A DNA stretch of 48,575 nt from Lentisphaerota bacterium (GTDB lineage: Bacteria > Verrucomicrobiota > Lentisphaeria > Victivallales > Victivallaceae). Within the stretch, counting starts at the first letter, position 1. Each line of letters begins with the position of its first letter. The stretch lies in contig SUVW01000020.1 of the NCBI GenBank assembly GCA_015061815.1, forward strand, positions 1 to 48,575, written 5' to 3'. The notes under the pieces were generated by a model. It ran no database searches. It had not been told where the DNA came from and saw nothing but the letters and a program-made list of their open reading frames with translations. The position numbers and the translations under genes are program-made. Shown here in pieces: positions 7,209 to 16,343 of this stretch.

Positions 7209-9707
7209 ATGACCAGATTATTGATCGTGGAATCTCCCACCAAAGCCCGGACTATCAGCCGGATGCTGGGAAAAGAATACAATATCATTGCCTCGATGGG
7301 GCATGTCCGGGATCTGCCGGAACATGAATTCGGAATCGACATAGACAACAGTTTCACTCCGCAGTACATCGACACTCCGCGCAGCCGTCCGGTTATAAAA
7401 AGTTTAAAAGAAGCAGCAAAAAAAGCTGATGAAATATACCTAGCGACCGACCCTGACCGCGAAGGTGAAGCTATCGCATGGCACTTGAAAACCATTCTGT
7501 CAGCGGCGAATAAAAAAGCATCCTTTCACCGGGTGACTTTTCACGAAATCACCCGGCAGGCGATCCAGAATGCGATTTCGCAAAAAGGTGATATCGATCT
7601 GGCTCTGGTCGATGCCCAGCAGGCGAGACGGGTTCTGGACCGGATCGTCGGTTATCAGGTCAGTCCGCTGCTCTGGCGCAAACTCGGCAAAGGCAGTTCC
7701 GCCGGGCGGGTGCAGTCAGCTGCTTTGCGGCTGATCGTGGAAAGAGAACGGGAAATCACAGCATTCACCCCGGAAGAGTATTGGAACTTTTCCGCAGTTT
7801 TTGATATTGACGGCAACAATTTATTGAAAAGCAAGCTTTTCAAAATAAATCAGCAGGATTTCACCGTCAATTCTGCCGCCGGAGCTGAATCAGTGGAAAG
7901 TGCAATCAGAAGCGGCTCTGTGCCACTGGTCAAATCGGTCACCTCTCAAGACCGGAAGCGCAATCCCTACCCGCCATTCACCACCAGTACTCTCCAGCAG
8001 AGTGCCAACCAGCTGCTCCATTTCTCGGCCACCGGCACGATGCGTTACGCCCAACAGCTGTATGAAGGTGTTGACCTCGGCAATGGGAGTTCTGCCGGTT
8101 TGATAACCTATATGCGAACCGATTCAGTTACCATTGCCAGAGAAGCACAAATCGCAGCGGCGGATTTTATCCGGGAAACTTATGGTGCAGATTATGTTCC
8201 GGAAAAATTCAATCATTATAAGAACAAAGCTGCCGCCCAGGAAGCTCACGAAGCGATCCGGCCGACCGATGTCAGACGGACACCGGAATCATTGTCAGGC
8301 GTACTGGACGGACCGCAGTTGAAATTGTACACCCTTATATGGAAACGTTTTGTTGCCAGTCAGATGAATTGCGCCAGGCAGGAGTTGGTAACAGCCGATA
8401 TCATGACCATCGGCAGCGACCGGCAGGAGTACCAGTTCAGAACGACTGCGACCGTAACCGTTTTCCCGGGATTTTTACTGCTTTCCGGAGAAAAAAATCA
8501 ACCCGGCAAAGATGATTGCCGTCCGGAACTGTTGAAAAAATTAAAAGCTGGCGAAGCAGTAAAAATGACCGACTTCATGAAAGAACAGAAATTCACTGAA
8601 CCTCCGCCGCGCTTCACAGAGGCTTCCCTGATCAAACTGCTTGAAGAAAACGGTATCGGCCGCCCCTCGACCTACGCTACGATCATCCGGACTATTCAGG
8701 ATCGGGATTATGTCAGCAAAGAACAGAATAAACTGCTGCCGACCGAACTGGGATTCACCGTCAATGATTTCCTGGTGGAAAAACTGCCGGAACTCTTTGA
8801 TATCGGGTTTACCGCACAAATGGAGCAGAAATTGGATGATATTGAAACCGGAAGTGTCGGCTGGGTACAGATGATGACCGATTTTTACCGCAATTTTGCC
8901 CCCTGGCTGACAGCTGCAAAAAACAGCGGCGCACCGGAAAAAGAGCATGCATCCGCAATACTAGGCATATTTGACGGGGTAACCTTTGAAGAGAAGAAAA
9001 AAGTTGGCAGACGGGTCTATGATGATGCTCTCTTTGTCAAGTCGGTTCAGGATAAATTCAACACCTCCGGCCAAATGAGTGAAAAACAATTCCAGGCTCT
9101 TGTAACAATGACAGCAAAATATGCGGAACAGCTCTCCGGAAAAATCGCCCGGCTGCCGTCGGATATTCAGGAAGCGGTAAAACAGGCCGCCGGACGGCTG
9201 CAGGAACGGCAGGATGCAGAAAATCAACGTCCTCCGGTTCCGGAAAACGGAGGTTATGCGCCGGTTTTTGCGGCATTTGACAAAGTCGTTTTTCCGGAAG
9301 TAAAATCTTCCGGAAGATTCGCTTTTGATGAAGAAAAGTTTTTCAAATCACTTAAACGTCAGGCCTTATCCGGCAAGGCGTTGAGTGAAAAACAGTTGGC
9401 GGCTCTGAAAAAACTGGCGTTAAAGTATAAGGATCAATTGATCGATCCGGCCAATGTCATGGCTCTGCTGCAAATTGATACTTCCGCTATCCCGGAGACC
9501 GCCGGTGAAGCCGGAAATGTCAACGAGATGCTCCAAAAACTGGCGGAGGTCAAAGAGTGGGATGCGCCAACCGGCAAGGGACGTTTCGTTTTTGATGAAA
9601 AAAAGTTCTGCCAATCACTTGCAAAGCAGGTTAAAGAAGGCAAACAGTTGTCGGCAAAACAGCTTGCGGCCCTGAAAAAAATCGGGGCGAAGTATTTGAA
9701 GCAGTAA
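7209..9707 (+). CDS. topA: DNA topoisomerase I, type IA, with repeat C-terminus
   Basis: TopA relaxes negative supercoils by passing single strands through a Tyr-linked break. The Toprim domain is clear: Glu8 in LLIVESPTKART and Asp81-x-Asp83-x-Glu85 in TDPDREGEAIAWHL. The catalytic Tyr301 sits in GLITYMRTDSV. Instead of the usual Cys4 zinc fingers, the tail after about residue 595 has three copies of a 42-43 residue module starting at residues 600, 702 and 791 (GR-aromatic start, SEKQ/SAKQ, LKK..KY end). The start at 7209 is chosen by its AAAGGAA site; 20 upstream codons of the open frame are unlikely to be translated. It is 832 residues long and followed 16 bases later by an AsmA-like gene. 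Confidence 0.96.
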   Translation: MTRLLIVESPTKARTISRMLGKEYNIIASMGHVRDLPEHEFGIDIDNSFTPQYIDTPRSRPVIKSLKEAAKKADEIYLATDPDREGEAIAWHLKTILSAANKKASFHRVTFHEITRQAIQNAISQKGDIDLALVDAQQARRVLDRIVGYQVSPLLWRKLGKGSSAGRVQSAALRLIVEREREITAFTPEEYWNFSAVFDIDGNNLLKSKLFKINQQDFTVNSAAGAESVESAIRSGSVPLVKSVTSQDRKRNPYPPFTTSTLQQSANQLLHFSATGTMRYAQQLYEGVDLGNGSSAGLITYMRTDSVTIAREAQIAAADFIRETYGADYVPEKFNHYKNKAAAQEAHEAIRPTDVRRTPESLSGVLDGPQLKLYTLIWKRFVASQMNCARQELVTADIMTIGSDRQEYQFRTTATVTVFPGFLLLSGEKNQPGKDDCRPELLKKLKAGEAVKMTDFMKEQKFTEPPPRFTEASLIKLLEENGIGRPSTYATIIRTIQDRDYVSKEQNKLLPTELGFTVNDFLVEKLPELFDIGFTAQMEQKLDDIETGSVGWVQMMTDFYRNFAPWLTAAKNSGAPEKEHASAILGIFDGVTFEEKKKVGRRVYDDALFVKSVQDKFNTSGQMSEKQFQALVTMTAKYAEQLSGKIARLPSDIQEAVKQAAGRLQERQDAENQRPPVPENGGYAPVFAAFDKVVFPEVKSSGRFAFDEEKFFKSLKRQALSGKALSEKQLAALKKLALKYKDQLIDPANVMALLQIDTSAIPETAGEAGNVNEMLQKLAEVKEWDAPTGKGRFVFDEKKFCQSLAKQVKEGKQLSAKQLAALKKIGAKYLKQ
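9006..9704 (+). repeat. Three coding copies of a TopA C-terminal module
   Basis: Protein-level repeats begin at 9006, 9312 and 9579, each about 43 codons. Shared features are a Gly-Arg start, an acidic Asp-Asp/Asp-Glu pair, a Ser-Leu/Val helix, then Ser-x-Lys-Gln, and a final Lys-Tyr. Copies 2 and 3 are closest. No cysteines are arranged as zinc ligands. Confidence 0.85.
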
Positions 9708-9723
9708 CTGCGCAGGGATTTTT

Positions 9724-12174
9724 ATGTCAGAGTCAGAAAAAAACAGCGGAGTAAAAGATATTATCCGGCGCGATGCCGCCGGAAATACTCTTCATACCCA
9801 ACACCACACCCCGTTTTTTTCCTTTCTGTCATTATTAAAATCAACCTTGTTTTTTCTGCTGCTGCTGTTTACCGCCGTTGTGGTTGCCGTGTTGATTTTT
9901 TTCGACACGCTGCTCTATTTTGCCATAACAGCAGCAGGAAACAAAATTATCGGGGTCCCGGTTTCACTGGAGGAGGTGGAAACGTCATTTTCCAGAGGAG
10001 ATATCAAACTGATCAAGTTGAAAATCGGCGACACGAATGGTTCCTCCAGCCCGATACTTCAGGTCGATTCCATCTATCTTGATTTTGATCTGCTAACTCT
10101 TTTATCCGGGAAAGCAGTTATAAAAAATCTGGAACTGCGCAATACAACATTATCCGGCACCATTTCAGAAAACGGGGAACTGGACATTGCCGGACTCTTT
10201 GACAAAAACAATTGGCCCTCTCTTTCCGGCAAACGGAATTACGGTAGTATTGCGATCAACCGTTTCTCCATCGACAACGTCCGGATAATCTTCCGGGATC
10301 GGAGAAAAAAGCACAACATCGATGGATTCGGACTTTTTTTGAAGCAACTTACCGGCGACCGCAGCGACAACATATCGCTCCGGCAGCTGCAGGTCATATC
10401 TCCGGCGGAATATGAAAAAAACATGCTTGAGATACTATCGGCAAATATTGAATTCCAGCCATTTTCTCCGTCCGGAGCAACACCGGCGGTTAAATTTGTT
10501 GAAATCAACGAAATGCACGCTGTTGCCGGAGTACGCAAAAACAAAGGCTGCAATATTCAGCAGGTCTTGAACACATTCAACCCATTTTTCTCTTCCGCAG
10601 AAGATACGGCCTTCCCTGCACTGCCAGTGATCCAGGATCTCTTTATCCGCAACAGTTCATTTACCATCCGGGATGCCGACCACAACGGATCGCTGCATGG
10701 ATTCGGCATCCGCTTTAAAGAATTGCATTCTTCTCCGGGAAATGGTGTTGTTGATTTGACCGGTCTGCAGATAGTCAATCCCCGGGGACAGAACAAAAAT
10801 CTGCTGAATATACGTCAAACTTCGATCTCCTTTGTCCCGGGAACTCTCCTGTCCGGAGAATTGATCATAAACAACGTTTATGCCGATGGCCTGCATGCTG
10901 CTGCCGGATTACGGAAAAATCACACTTCCGATGTCCATGAATTGATTGATTCGATGGAAGATGTATTTTTCCCCGCAAACGACACTCTGTTTTTTTCGCC
11001 GGATACTGCCGGAGAGAATGACAATGATGACATTTTTCCGATAGAAATAAACAATTTCGAATTGCACAACGGTTCACTGATCGTATCAGACACACGTAAT
11101 CCGGAGAAAAGAAGTGAATTCGGCGCAAAATTCGCTCAACTATCCGGCTCCTGGAGTACCGGAAATGTATCTTTGAAAAATTTTTCAGTTGCAAATTTAC
11201 ACACAGATAAAGAACGCATGCTGAAAATAAAGTCGATCGATTTGAAATTCATCCCGGAATCTTTGGAGTCGCCGGAAACAGTCTTCGAAAATATTGATAT
11301 TTCAGGAACCCGTGCTGTTGTGAAACTCCACGATGATAATCACGCAGATATCAATAATGCCGGAAAATCACTCCAAATACTGCTCTCACCGCTTTTTCCC
11401 GGCAGTACCGGAACCACATATGACAATACTCCGGCAAGTATGAAAATCAACCGTTTCTGCACATCAGACTGTATCATATCTCTCCGGGATATGCGGAAAA
11501 ATGGCAATACGGACGGTTTGAGCCTTGCTTTGGGCAGTTTGGAATTTACCTGTCAACCCGGAAAATTGCAGATTACCAATCTGAAAATATCCAACCCCCG
11601 GACTTTTTCCAAACCGGAAATGTTGAATCTGGCTTATATGACCGCCCTGTTCCCCTCTCCGCAAAAAGACAAAAGTATTTCAGAAATAGACTTGCTGGAG
11701 ATCGACGGGCTGCATATAACTGCAGAATTCCGGCAGGATGGCAAAAATAATATTCATGACAGTTGTGATTCCCTCTGCCTGCTGCTTTCCGGAGGTGATT
11801 TCAAATGTTCTCCGTCTGAACCGCAAAACAATACTCCTCAAACATCCGGTCAAAGTACCCCCGCACGCATAAAAAAATTCAATCTGGACAACAGCAGTTT
11901 TGAGATTTGGGATGCCAGACAGAAAGTTCCGCTGACAATGCCTTTGAAACAAAATGCTGAAAATATTGAGTTTGAGGGTGATGATCAGGATACATTAAGT
12001 GCGCTGCATGCTGTTGCCGTTGACATGGAAAAACAGTGCGATGGTGCTGCTGATGTTTCAAAATTATTTCTGGACATTCTGAACAACACAGCGCAATCCG
12101 GGATACAACTGCTTAAAAACAGTGGTATCGGCAGCGGTAAAATTTTGCAAAATATATTCAGTACATTTCAATAA
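9724..12174 (+). CDS. AsmA-like membrane-anchored repeat protein, paralogue 1
   Basis: An 816-residue protein with one N-terminal membrane segment (about residues 35-62) and a large beta-rich region beyond it, as in AsmA/DUF748-type envelope proteins that are thought to move or organise lipids. The segment after the membrane anchor (VPVSLEEVETSFSRGDIKLI) is the AsmA-like opening. It has five modules of about 130-140 residues beginning near 178, 305, 441, 573 and 715. Each opens with I.x.F...xxS/D..I..RD..... and continues with a GFG/GLS turn. The C-terminus resembles that of the next gene. An AGGGA site precedes the ATG; it is probably co-transcribed with topA. The function is inferred from the fold only. 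Confidence 0.75.
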   Translation: MSESEKNSGVKDIIRRDAAGNTLHTQHHTPFFSFLSLLKSTLFFLLLLFTAVVVAVLIFFDTLLYFAITAAGNKIIGVPVSLEEVETSFSRGDIKLIKLKIGDTNGSSSPILQVDSIYLDFDLLTLLSGKAVIKNLELRNTTLSGTISENGELDIAGLFDKNNWPSLSGKRNYGSIAINRFSIDNVRIIFRDRRKKHNIDGFGLFLKQLTGDRSDNISLRQLQVISPAEYEKNMLEILSANIEFQPFSPSGATPAVKFVEINEMHAVAGVRKNKGCNIQQVLNTFNPFFSSAEDTAFPALPVIQDLFIRNSSFTIRDADHNGSLHGFGIRFKELHSSPGNGVVDLTGLQIVNPRGQNKNLLNIRQTSISFVPGTLLSGELIINNVYADGLHAAAGLRKNHTSDVHELIDSMEDVFFPANDTLFFSPDTAGENDNDDIFPIEINNFELHNGSLIVSDTRNPEKRSEFGAKFAQLSGSWSTGNVSLKNFSVANLHTDKERMLKIKSIDLKFIPESLESPETVFENIDISGTRAVVKLHDDNHADINNAGKSLQILLSPLFPGSTGTTYDNTPASMKINRFCTSDCIISLRDMRKNGNTDGLSLALGSLEFTCQPGKLQITNLKISNPRTFSKPEMLNLAYMTALFPSPQKDKSISEIDLLEIDGLHITAEFRQDGKNNIHDSCDSLCLLLSGGDFKCSPSEPQNNTPQTSGQSTPARIKKFNLDNSSFEIWDARQKVPLTMPLKQNAENIEFEGDDQDTLSALHAVAVDMEKQCDGAADVSKLFLDILNNTAQSGIQLLKNSGIGSGKILQNIFSTFQ

Positions 12175-12330
12175 CCGGGAGATGTATCAGGAAGAACCGA
12201 AAATACGCACACAAACAATTATGGCCGCCAACGCTCCGCATAAGGTCAGCGTTGACAGATTCAAAATTTTCTTGAGGGATTTGAAATATCCTCAACAGAT
12301 AGAACAATAACCGTAAATTTGGAGTTTTGT
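12175..12330 (+). other. Spacer between the AsmA-like paralogues
   Basis: It holds a 42-codon open frame (12182-12310) with a poor ribosome-binding arrangement and a lone TTGACA near 12254 without a matching -10 box. I see no convincing gene or terminator, so read-through from the upstream gene is likely. Confidence 0.4.
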
Positions 12331-13734
12331 ATGTCACAGGAAGAAAAAAAATCAAATGTCACAACCGGTACTTGCAAGAAAAAGATCGGGAAAATCGTAT
12401 TAAAAGTTTTCTTATGGACCATCGGCAGCATAATTGCATTGATGCTCCTGCTGCTGATATTCATAAATCCGATCATGCGCTTTGCCATCACCAGGATCGG
12501 CAGTGCAGTTACCGGAGTTGAAATCACTCTTGATGAATTTGATCTGTCACTGCTGCAGGGAGAATTCACATTAGGCAATCTGCAGGTTTCCAATCCATCA
12601 GGATTCGGCGACGGCAAAATGCTTGATTTGAAACATTTTCATGCATCATGGGATAACTCATCGCTGCTGACTGAAAATATCATGATCAGAAATATCGAAG
12701 TGGATAAACTTCATCTGTCTGCCCGGGTCAACCGGCAGGGGTTGCTCAACTTTCTGGTACTGCTGCCGCCCGGAAATGATGCGCCGCCTCCGGAACCGGT
12801 CGAACCGGCAAAAACAGCAGCAGATATAAAAGTATGGATCAAAAATTTTTCAATTCATGACTTCCGTTTTGTCTGGCTCGATGAACGTCAGCAGAATAAT
12901 ATTCACGGATTTTCGGTTACTCTCGGGAATTTATCCGGTTCTCTTACTGATGGTTCAGTATCCCTGCAGGCTCTGCACATCGATAATCCGGAGAGTTATG
13001 ATTTGGAAAAAATGTTGACGATTGCCGGTATTGATACCGTATTTGATCCGGATTCGATTTATACCCCTTCCCCGGCAGTAGATAAACTGCACATCAATGG
13101 TCTGGCAGTTTCTCCCGAATTCAACTGGAATGGCAACTTTAACGTGCTGGATGTGGTAGATTCCATAACAGCTCTTTTCGCATCACCGGCCGACACCTCC
13201 GGCGAAGAAGAGATCGAAGCAGCTGAAACCGGCATGGATGCAGAAAGCGAAGAAACCGGGGATACGAAAAAATCCGGCGGTTTGGTGTTGAAATATCTGC
13301 TGGTCACCGACAGTCGTCTGACCATCTATGATGACCGGTTGGATATACCGGTAATAATACCATTGGCTCTGGAAAAAAGCGATCGGACATTTTCCATTGG
13401 TGAAACCGATATTCTGGAAACGATGCATAACTATGCAGTCAAATTGCGCGATGTCTGTCTTGGTGTCACCAACGCCGACGAATTTATTTTGCGGACTGCA
13501 AATCATGGCATGCAGGCATTGAATAATCTGGCCAAAACCGGATTGACCGGGATCAGCAATGCAGCCGAATCCGGAAAAAAACTTTTGCAGGATACTACCG
13601 AATCCGGAAAAAAACTTTTGCAGGATACCACCGAATCCGGAAAAAAACTTTTGCAAAATACCACAGAATCATTGAAAACCGATCCGGAATTCCGGAAAAA
13701 AACAGTTAAGACACTGGTGGAGCTATTCAAATAA
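12331..13734 (+). CDS. AsmA-like membrane-anchored repeat protein, paralogue 2
   Basis: A shorter paralogue (467 residues) of the preceding gene. The N-terminal membrane helix (about residues 25-50) is followed by FAITRIGSAVTGVEITLDEF, which matches paralogue 1. It has only two of the 130-150-residue modules, beginning near 169 and 319, and ends in an extended helical tail. The tail contains three near-identical 11-residue units (ESGKKLLQDTT). The ATG at 12331 follows GGAG; a TTG four codons earlier is less likely. Two terminator-like hairpins follow. Envelope location and lipid-related function are inferred from AsmA-type proteins. Confidence 0.75.
   Translation: MSQEEKKSNVTTGTCKKKIGKIVLKVFLWTIGSIIALMLLLLIFINPIMRFAITRIGSAVTGVEITLDEFDLSLLQGEFTLGNLQVSNPSGFGDGKMLDLKHFHASWDNSSLLTENIMIRNIEVDKLHLSARVNRQGLLNFLVLLPPGNDAPPPEPVEPAKTAADIKVWIKNFSIHDFRFVWLDERQQNNIHGFSVTLGNLSGSLTDGSVSLQALHIDNPESYDLEKMLTIAGIDTVFDPDSIYTPSPAVDKLHINGLAVSPEFNWNGNFNVLDVVDSITALFASPADTSGEEEIEAAETGMDAESEETGDTKKSGGLVLKYLLVTDSRLTIYDDRLDIPVIIPLALEKSDRTFSIGETDILETMHNYAVKLRDVCLGVTNADEFILRTANHGMQALNNLAKTGLTGISNAAESGKKLLQDTTESGKKLLQDTTESGKKLLQNTTESLKTDPEFRKKTVKTLVELFK
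13567..13665 (+). repeat. 33-bp in-frame tandem repeat, three copies
   Basis: Units at 13567-13599, 13600-13632 and 13633-13665 are nearly identical. Each contains a run of seven A residues. They encode three ESGKKLLQ(D/N)TT units at the end of the AsmA-like paralogue 2. Confidence 0.95.
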
Positions 13735-13758
13735 TCAGGAAGTGTCGAAAAACCGTAC

Positions 13759-13787
13759 AACCGGGGAGCAGACAAAATTCCCCGGTT
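13759..13787 (+). terminator. Hairpin after the AsmA-like genes
   Basis: A 9-bp perfect stem (aaccgggga at 13759-13767, tccccggtt at 13779-13787). There is no immediate T tract; a run of Ts appears about 13 bases on. It may be an attenuating or RNA-stabilising hairpin or the first half of a double terminator. Confidence 0.5.
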
Positions 13788-13819
13788 GCGCTTTGAATGA
13801 TTTTTTTGGAGTTCAACAG

Positions 13820-13860
13820 CCTGAAAAACATGATCCTGCCTGTTTTTTCAGGATTTTTTT
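13820..13860 (+). terminator. Rho-independent terminator of topA/AsmA-like genes
   Basis: cctgaaaaaca (13820-13830) pairs with tgttttttcagg (13841-13852) around a 10-nt loop and is followed by seven Ts. Confidence 0.75.
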
Positions 13861-13892
13861 CAAAAAAATCAAGTCCCGGAATGGATTTGCTA

Positions 13893-13920
13893 TTGACAAT
13901 ACAAATTGAGGAGTTATATT
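13893..13920 (+). promoter_or_regulatory. Promoter of the GntR-type regulator operon
   Basis: A strong sigma70-like promoter: TTGACA (13893-13898), 16 bp, TATATT (13915-13920). Transcription should start near 13927, immediately at the operator-like repeat. Confidence 0.75.
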
Positions 13921-13927
13921 AATAGAT

Positions 13928-13947
13928 GTATACTAAAAACAGTATAC
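13928..13947 (+). promoter_or_regulatory. Operator-like repeat GTATAC-N8-GTATAC
   Basis: Two perfect GTATAC hexamers (13928-13933 and 13942-13947) are separated by 8 bp and placed at the predicted transcription start. Each hexamer is itself palindromic, so the site is symmetric. It is the natural candidate for autoregulation by the regulator encoded 26 bp downstream. Confidence 0.65.
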
Positions 13948-13972
13948 GCTAAACTTTTGACAGAGGAATGCA

Positions 13973-15007
13973 ATGAAATCACTCTCGGAATTGCCGCGCC
14001 GGGTGGAAAGTGCCAGAAACGCACTTATCACCTATATCCATGATAATGGATTGAAATCCGGTGATCGCCTGCCGCCTTATGCCAGACTCCGTTCTGAATT
14101 CGGCTTCGGCAGTCAGACTATTGCCGCCGCAGTGGATTCCTTGTGCAATCTCGGCATGCTTGAAGTCCGTGATAAAGTCGGGCTTTTTGTCGCCGATCCC
14201 AATGGCGGACACTTGACCGGACGCACCGTTGCCGTAGCAATCCGCAAACTGGCCGGCAGTGCTTATGCCGCGACTCTGGCCGGATTCATTCAAAAGCGGC
14301 TCAACGAAGAAAATTGCCGTTGCCTTACATTCTTTCAGACAACCGATCCGGAAGAATCCCCCTTCCCTGCACTTTCAGAATTTCCAGGATTGGAACAGGC
14401 TGTCTTTGAGCACCGTTGCGACGGTATTATTACTTTGTGTCAATTTGCGACCGCCGATCAGCAGCGTCTGGAAAATTCGGGAATCCCCTGCTGCTTTATC
14501 GGAGATGATGACCATGAATCCATGCCGCTGGGAGTTGTTATTGAAGTCAAGCGCTTTATCCGGGACGCCCAGGAAGCTCTGAAAAAATCCGGATGCAGTA
14601 AAATAATTCAGTTGTGTGCATCCAGAGAACAGCTGCTTTTGCGCGGCGGAACTCTTCCGGCTCTGGTCGGCAGTTCATATTCAGGAGGAGTCGGCATCGC
14701 CCGTCAATTGCTGTCGATGCCGCCGGAAGAACGTCCGGACGGGATCGTCAGCGATGATGATACTATCGTCAGCGGAATGCTTTCGGAGTTGATTTCCAGT
14801 CAGCTGCCGCAAGTACTCTATCTGCCCCGGATCGCCACGATCATCCACACCGAACTGCAGGAAAAATACCCATCTGACCGGATGATACTTTTTCAGCAGG
14901 ATATTGAAAAATATGCCGCACTGGCAGTAGAATTGCTGCTGGATGTGCTGCGCGGCGGCAACCCCGTACCCAAACAGTTATCTTACCGGTTCGAACCGGT
15001 CGAATAA
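13973..15007 (+). CDS. GntR-family regulator with LacI-type sensor domain
   Basis: A 344-residue transcription factor. Residues 1-75 form a GntR winged helix (ALITYIHDNGLKSGDRLPPYARLRSEFG, then SQTIAAAVDSLCNLGMLEVRDKVGLFV). Residues 85-344 look like the LacI/periplasmic-binding sensor fold (RTVAVAIRKL, HRCDGIITL, GIVSDDDTIVSGML), the AraR-like arrangement. It likely binds a sugar-type ligand. An AGAGGAA site precedes the ATG. It is followed 39 bases later by a DegT aminotransferase and a Gfo/Idh oxidoreductase, which it probably controls from the promoter/operator just upstream. Confidence 0.88.
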   Translation: MKSLSELPRRVESARNALITYIHDNGLKSGDRLPPYARLRSEFGFGSQTIAAAVDSLCNLGMLEVRDKVGLFVADPNGGHLTGRTVAVAIRKLAGSAYAATLAGFIQKRLNEENCRCLTFFQTTDPEESPFPALSEFPGLEQAVFEHRCDGIITLCQFATADQQRLENSGIPCCFIGDDDHESMPLGVVIEVKRFIRDAQEALKKSGCSKIIQLCASREQLLLRGGTLPALVGSSYSGGVGIARQLLSMPPEERPDGIVSDDDTIVSGMLSELISSQLPQVLYLPRIATIIHTELQEKYPSDRMILFQQDIEKYAALAVELLLDVLRGGNPVPKQLSYRFEPVE

Positions 15008-15046
15008 AATATTGTCAGCCAACCTAAAAACAAGGAGGAAAAAACT

Positions 15047-16324
15047 ATGGCTATCGACATCAAAGATCTGGCTATCAACGGCGGGAAAAAGGTATTCAAC
15101 GATACTTTCCCCGGCTGGCCGCAATTCAATCCGGCTGTCTATGACAAAGTCACCGACATTCTGAAATCCGGAAAAGTCAACTACTGGACCGGCAAAGTGG
15201 GTATGGAGTTTGAGAAAAAATGGGCCGAATGGCTCGGCGTTGCCCATGCTATCAGCGTTGCCAACGGTACCTGCGCTCTGCATACAGCTCTGGCCAGTCT
15301 CGGTGTCGGCCCCGGCGATGAAGTGATCTGTACTTCCTACAGCTTTATCGCTTCGAGCTTCTGCGCACTGCAGGCCGGTGCCCTTCCGGTATTCGTCGAC
15401 TGCGGAACTGACCATCTGATCGATCCCAACCAGATCGAAGCTGCCATCACCGAACGCACCAAAGCTATCGTTGTCGTTCACCTGTACGGTATGGTCGCCG
15501 ATATGGACCCGATCATGGCCATCGCCAAAAAACACAACCTCTATGTCGTTGAAGACTGCGCCCAGTGTTTCGGCGGTGTTTACAAAGGCAAAAAAGCCGG
15601 TACCATCGGTAATGTCGGCTGCTTCAGCTTCTGCCAGAGCAAACACTTCACCACCGGTGGTGAAGGCGGTATGGTCGTCACCAATGATGAAGACCTCGCC
15701 TGGGAATGCCGTTCTTTCCGCGATCACGGTTATGACGTCAAAGCCAAACTCAATTTGCTGGAAATGGAAGGCAAACAGCTCTACATCCACCGTCGCGTCG
15801 GATTCAACTTCCGCATGACCGAAATGCAGAGCCAGATCGGTTTGTGCGAACTTGAGCGTTTCGATAACTGGAACCTCAAAAACCGTATCCGCAATGGTAA
15901 AATGCTTATCGCCCAGCTGAAAGATCACCCGTTGATCAAATACTGCCCGGTCGATACCGAAGAGCGTCAGAACTCCTTCTGGTGGGCTCCGTTTGTCATT
16001 GATACCGAAAAACTCAAAGACGGCATCGACACCAAACAGTTCATTGCTGCTATCGCCGCTGAAGGTGTGCCGGTTTACAGCGTTCTCTGGCCGGAAATGT
16101 ACAAAGAACAGGCCTACACCGACCGCAAAGGTTTCGGTACCGTCGGCTATCCTTTTAATGATCCGCGTTCACGCAACATCGACTACACCAAGTTCAACTG
16201 CAAAATGGCGAACTGGATGACTGACCGCACCATCAGCTTCTTCACCCATCCGACCTATGACGAATGCCACGTTCAGGCTATGATCGATGCATTCAAGAAA
16301 GTCGCAGAAGCTTATATGAAGTAA
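15047..16324 (+). CDS. DegT/DnrJ/EryC1/StrS-family aminotransferase
   Basis: A PLP-dependent sugar or cyclitol aminotransferase of 425 residues. The PLP lysine is Lys199 (CQSKHFTTGGEGG), and Asp170 in VVEDCAQCFGG contacts the pyridine nitrogen. VANGTCALHTAL near 71 is the phosphate-binding stretch. It has a perfect AAGGAGG site and a codon choice rich in C-ending codons, like rpsB and pfp, which suggests high expression. It is followed 19 bases later by a Gfo/Idh dehydrogenase. The substrate is not evident: scyllo-inosose-type cyclitols or keto-sugars are possible. Regulation by a LacI-sensor regulator favours a catabolic or inducible role over antibiotic or LPS synthesis. Confidence 0.9.
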   Translation: MAIDIKDLAINGGKKVFNDTFPGWPQFNPAVYDKVTDILKSGKVNYWTGKVGMEFEKKWAEWLGVAHAISVANGTCALHTALASLGVGPGDEVICTSYSFIASSFCALQAGALPVFVDCGTDHLIDPNQIEAAITERTKAIVVVHLYGMVADMDPIMAIAKKHNLYVVEDCAQCFGGVYKGKKAGTIGNVGCFSFCQSKHFTTGGEGGMVVTNDEDLAWECRSFRDHGYDVKAKLNLLEMEGKQLYIHRRVGFNFRMTEMQSQIGLCELERFDNWNLKNRIRNGKMLIAQLKDHPLIKYCPVDTEERQNSFWWAPFVIDTEKLKDGIDTKQFIAAIAAEGVPVYSVLWPEMYKEQAYTDRKGFGTVGYPFNDPRSRNIDYTKFNCKMANWMTDRTISFFTHPTYDECHVQAMIDAFKKVAEAYMK

Positions 16325-16343
16325 TTTCACGACAGGTGTCTGT

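Noticed and set aside
12254..12290. TTGACA in the AsmA-like spacer
   Set aside because: No acceptable -10 box at 15-19 bp, so not called a promoter.
12182..12310. 42-codon open frame between the AsmA-like genes
   Set aside because: The GGGAG sits directly against the ATG, and there is no recognisable motif. Probably untranslated spacer.
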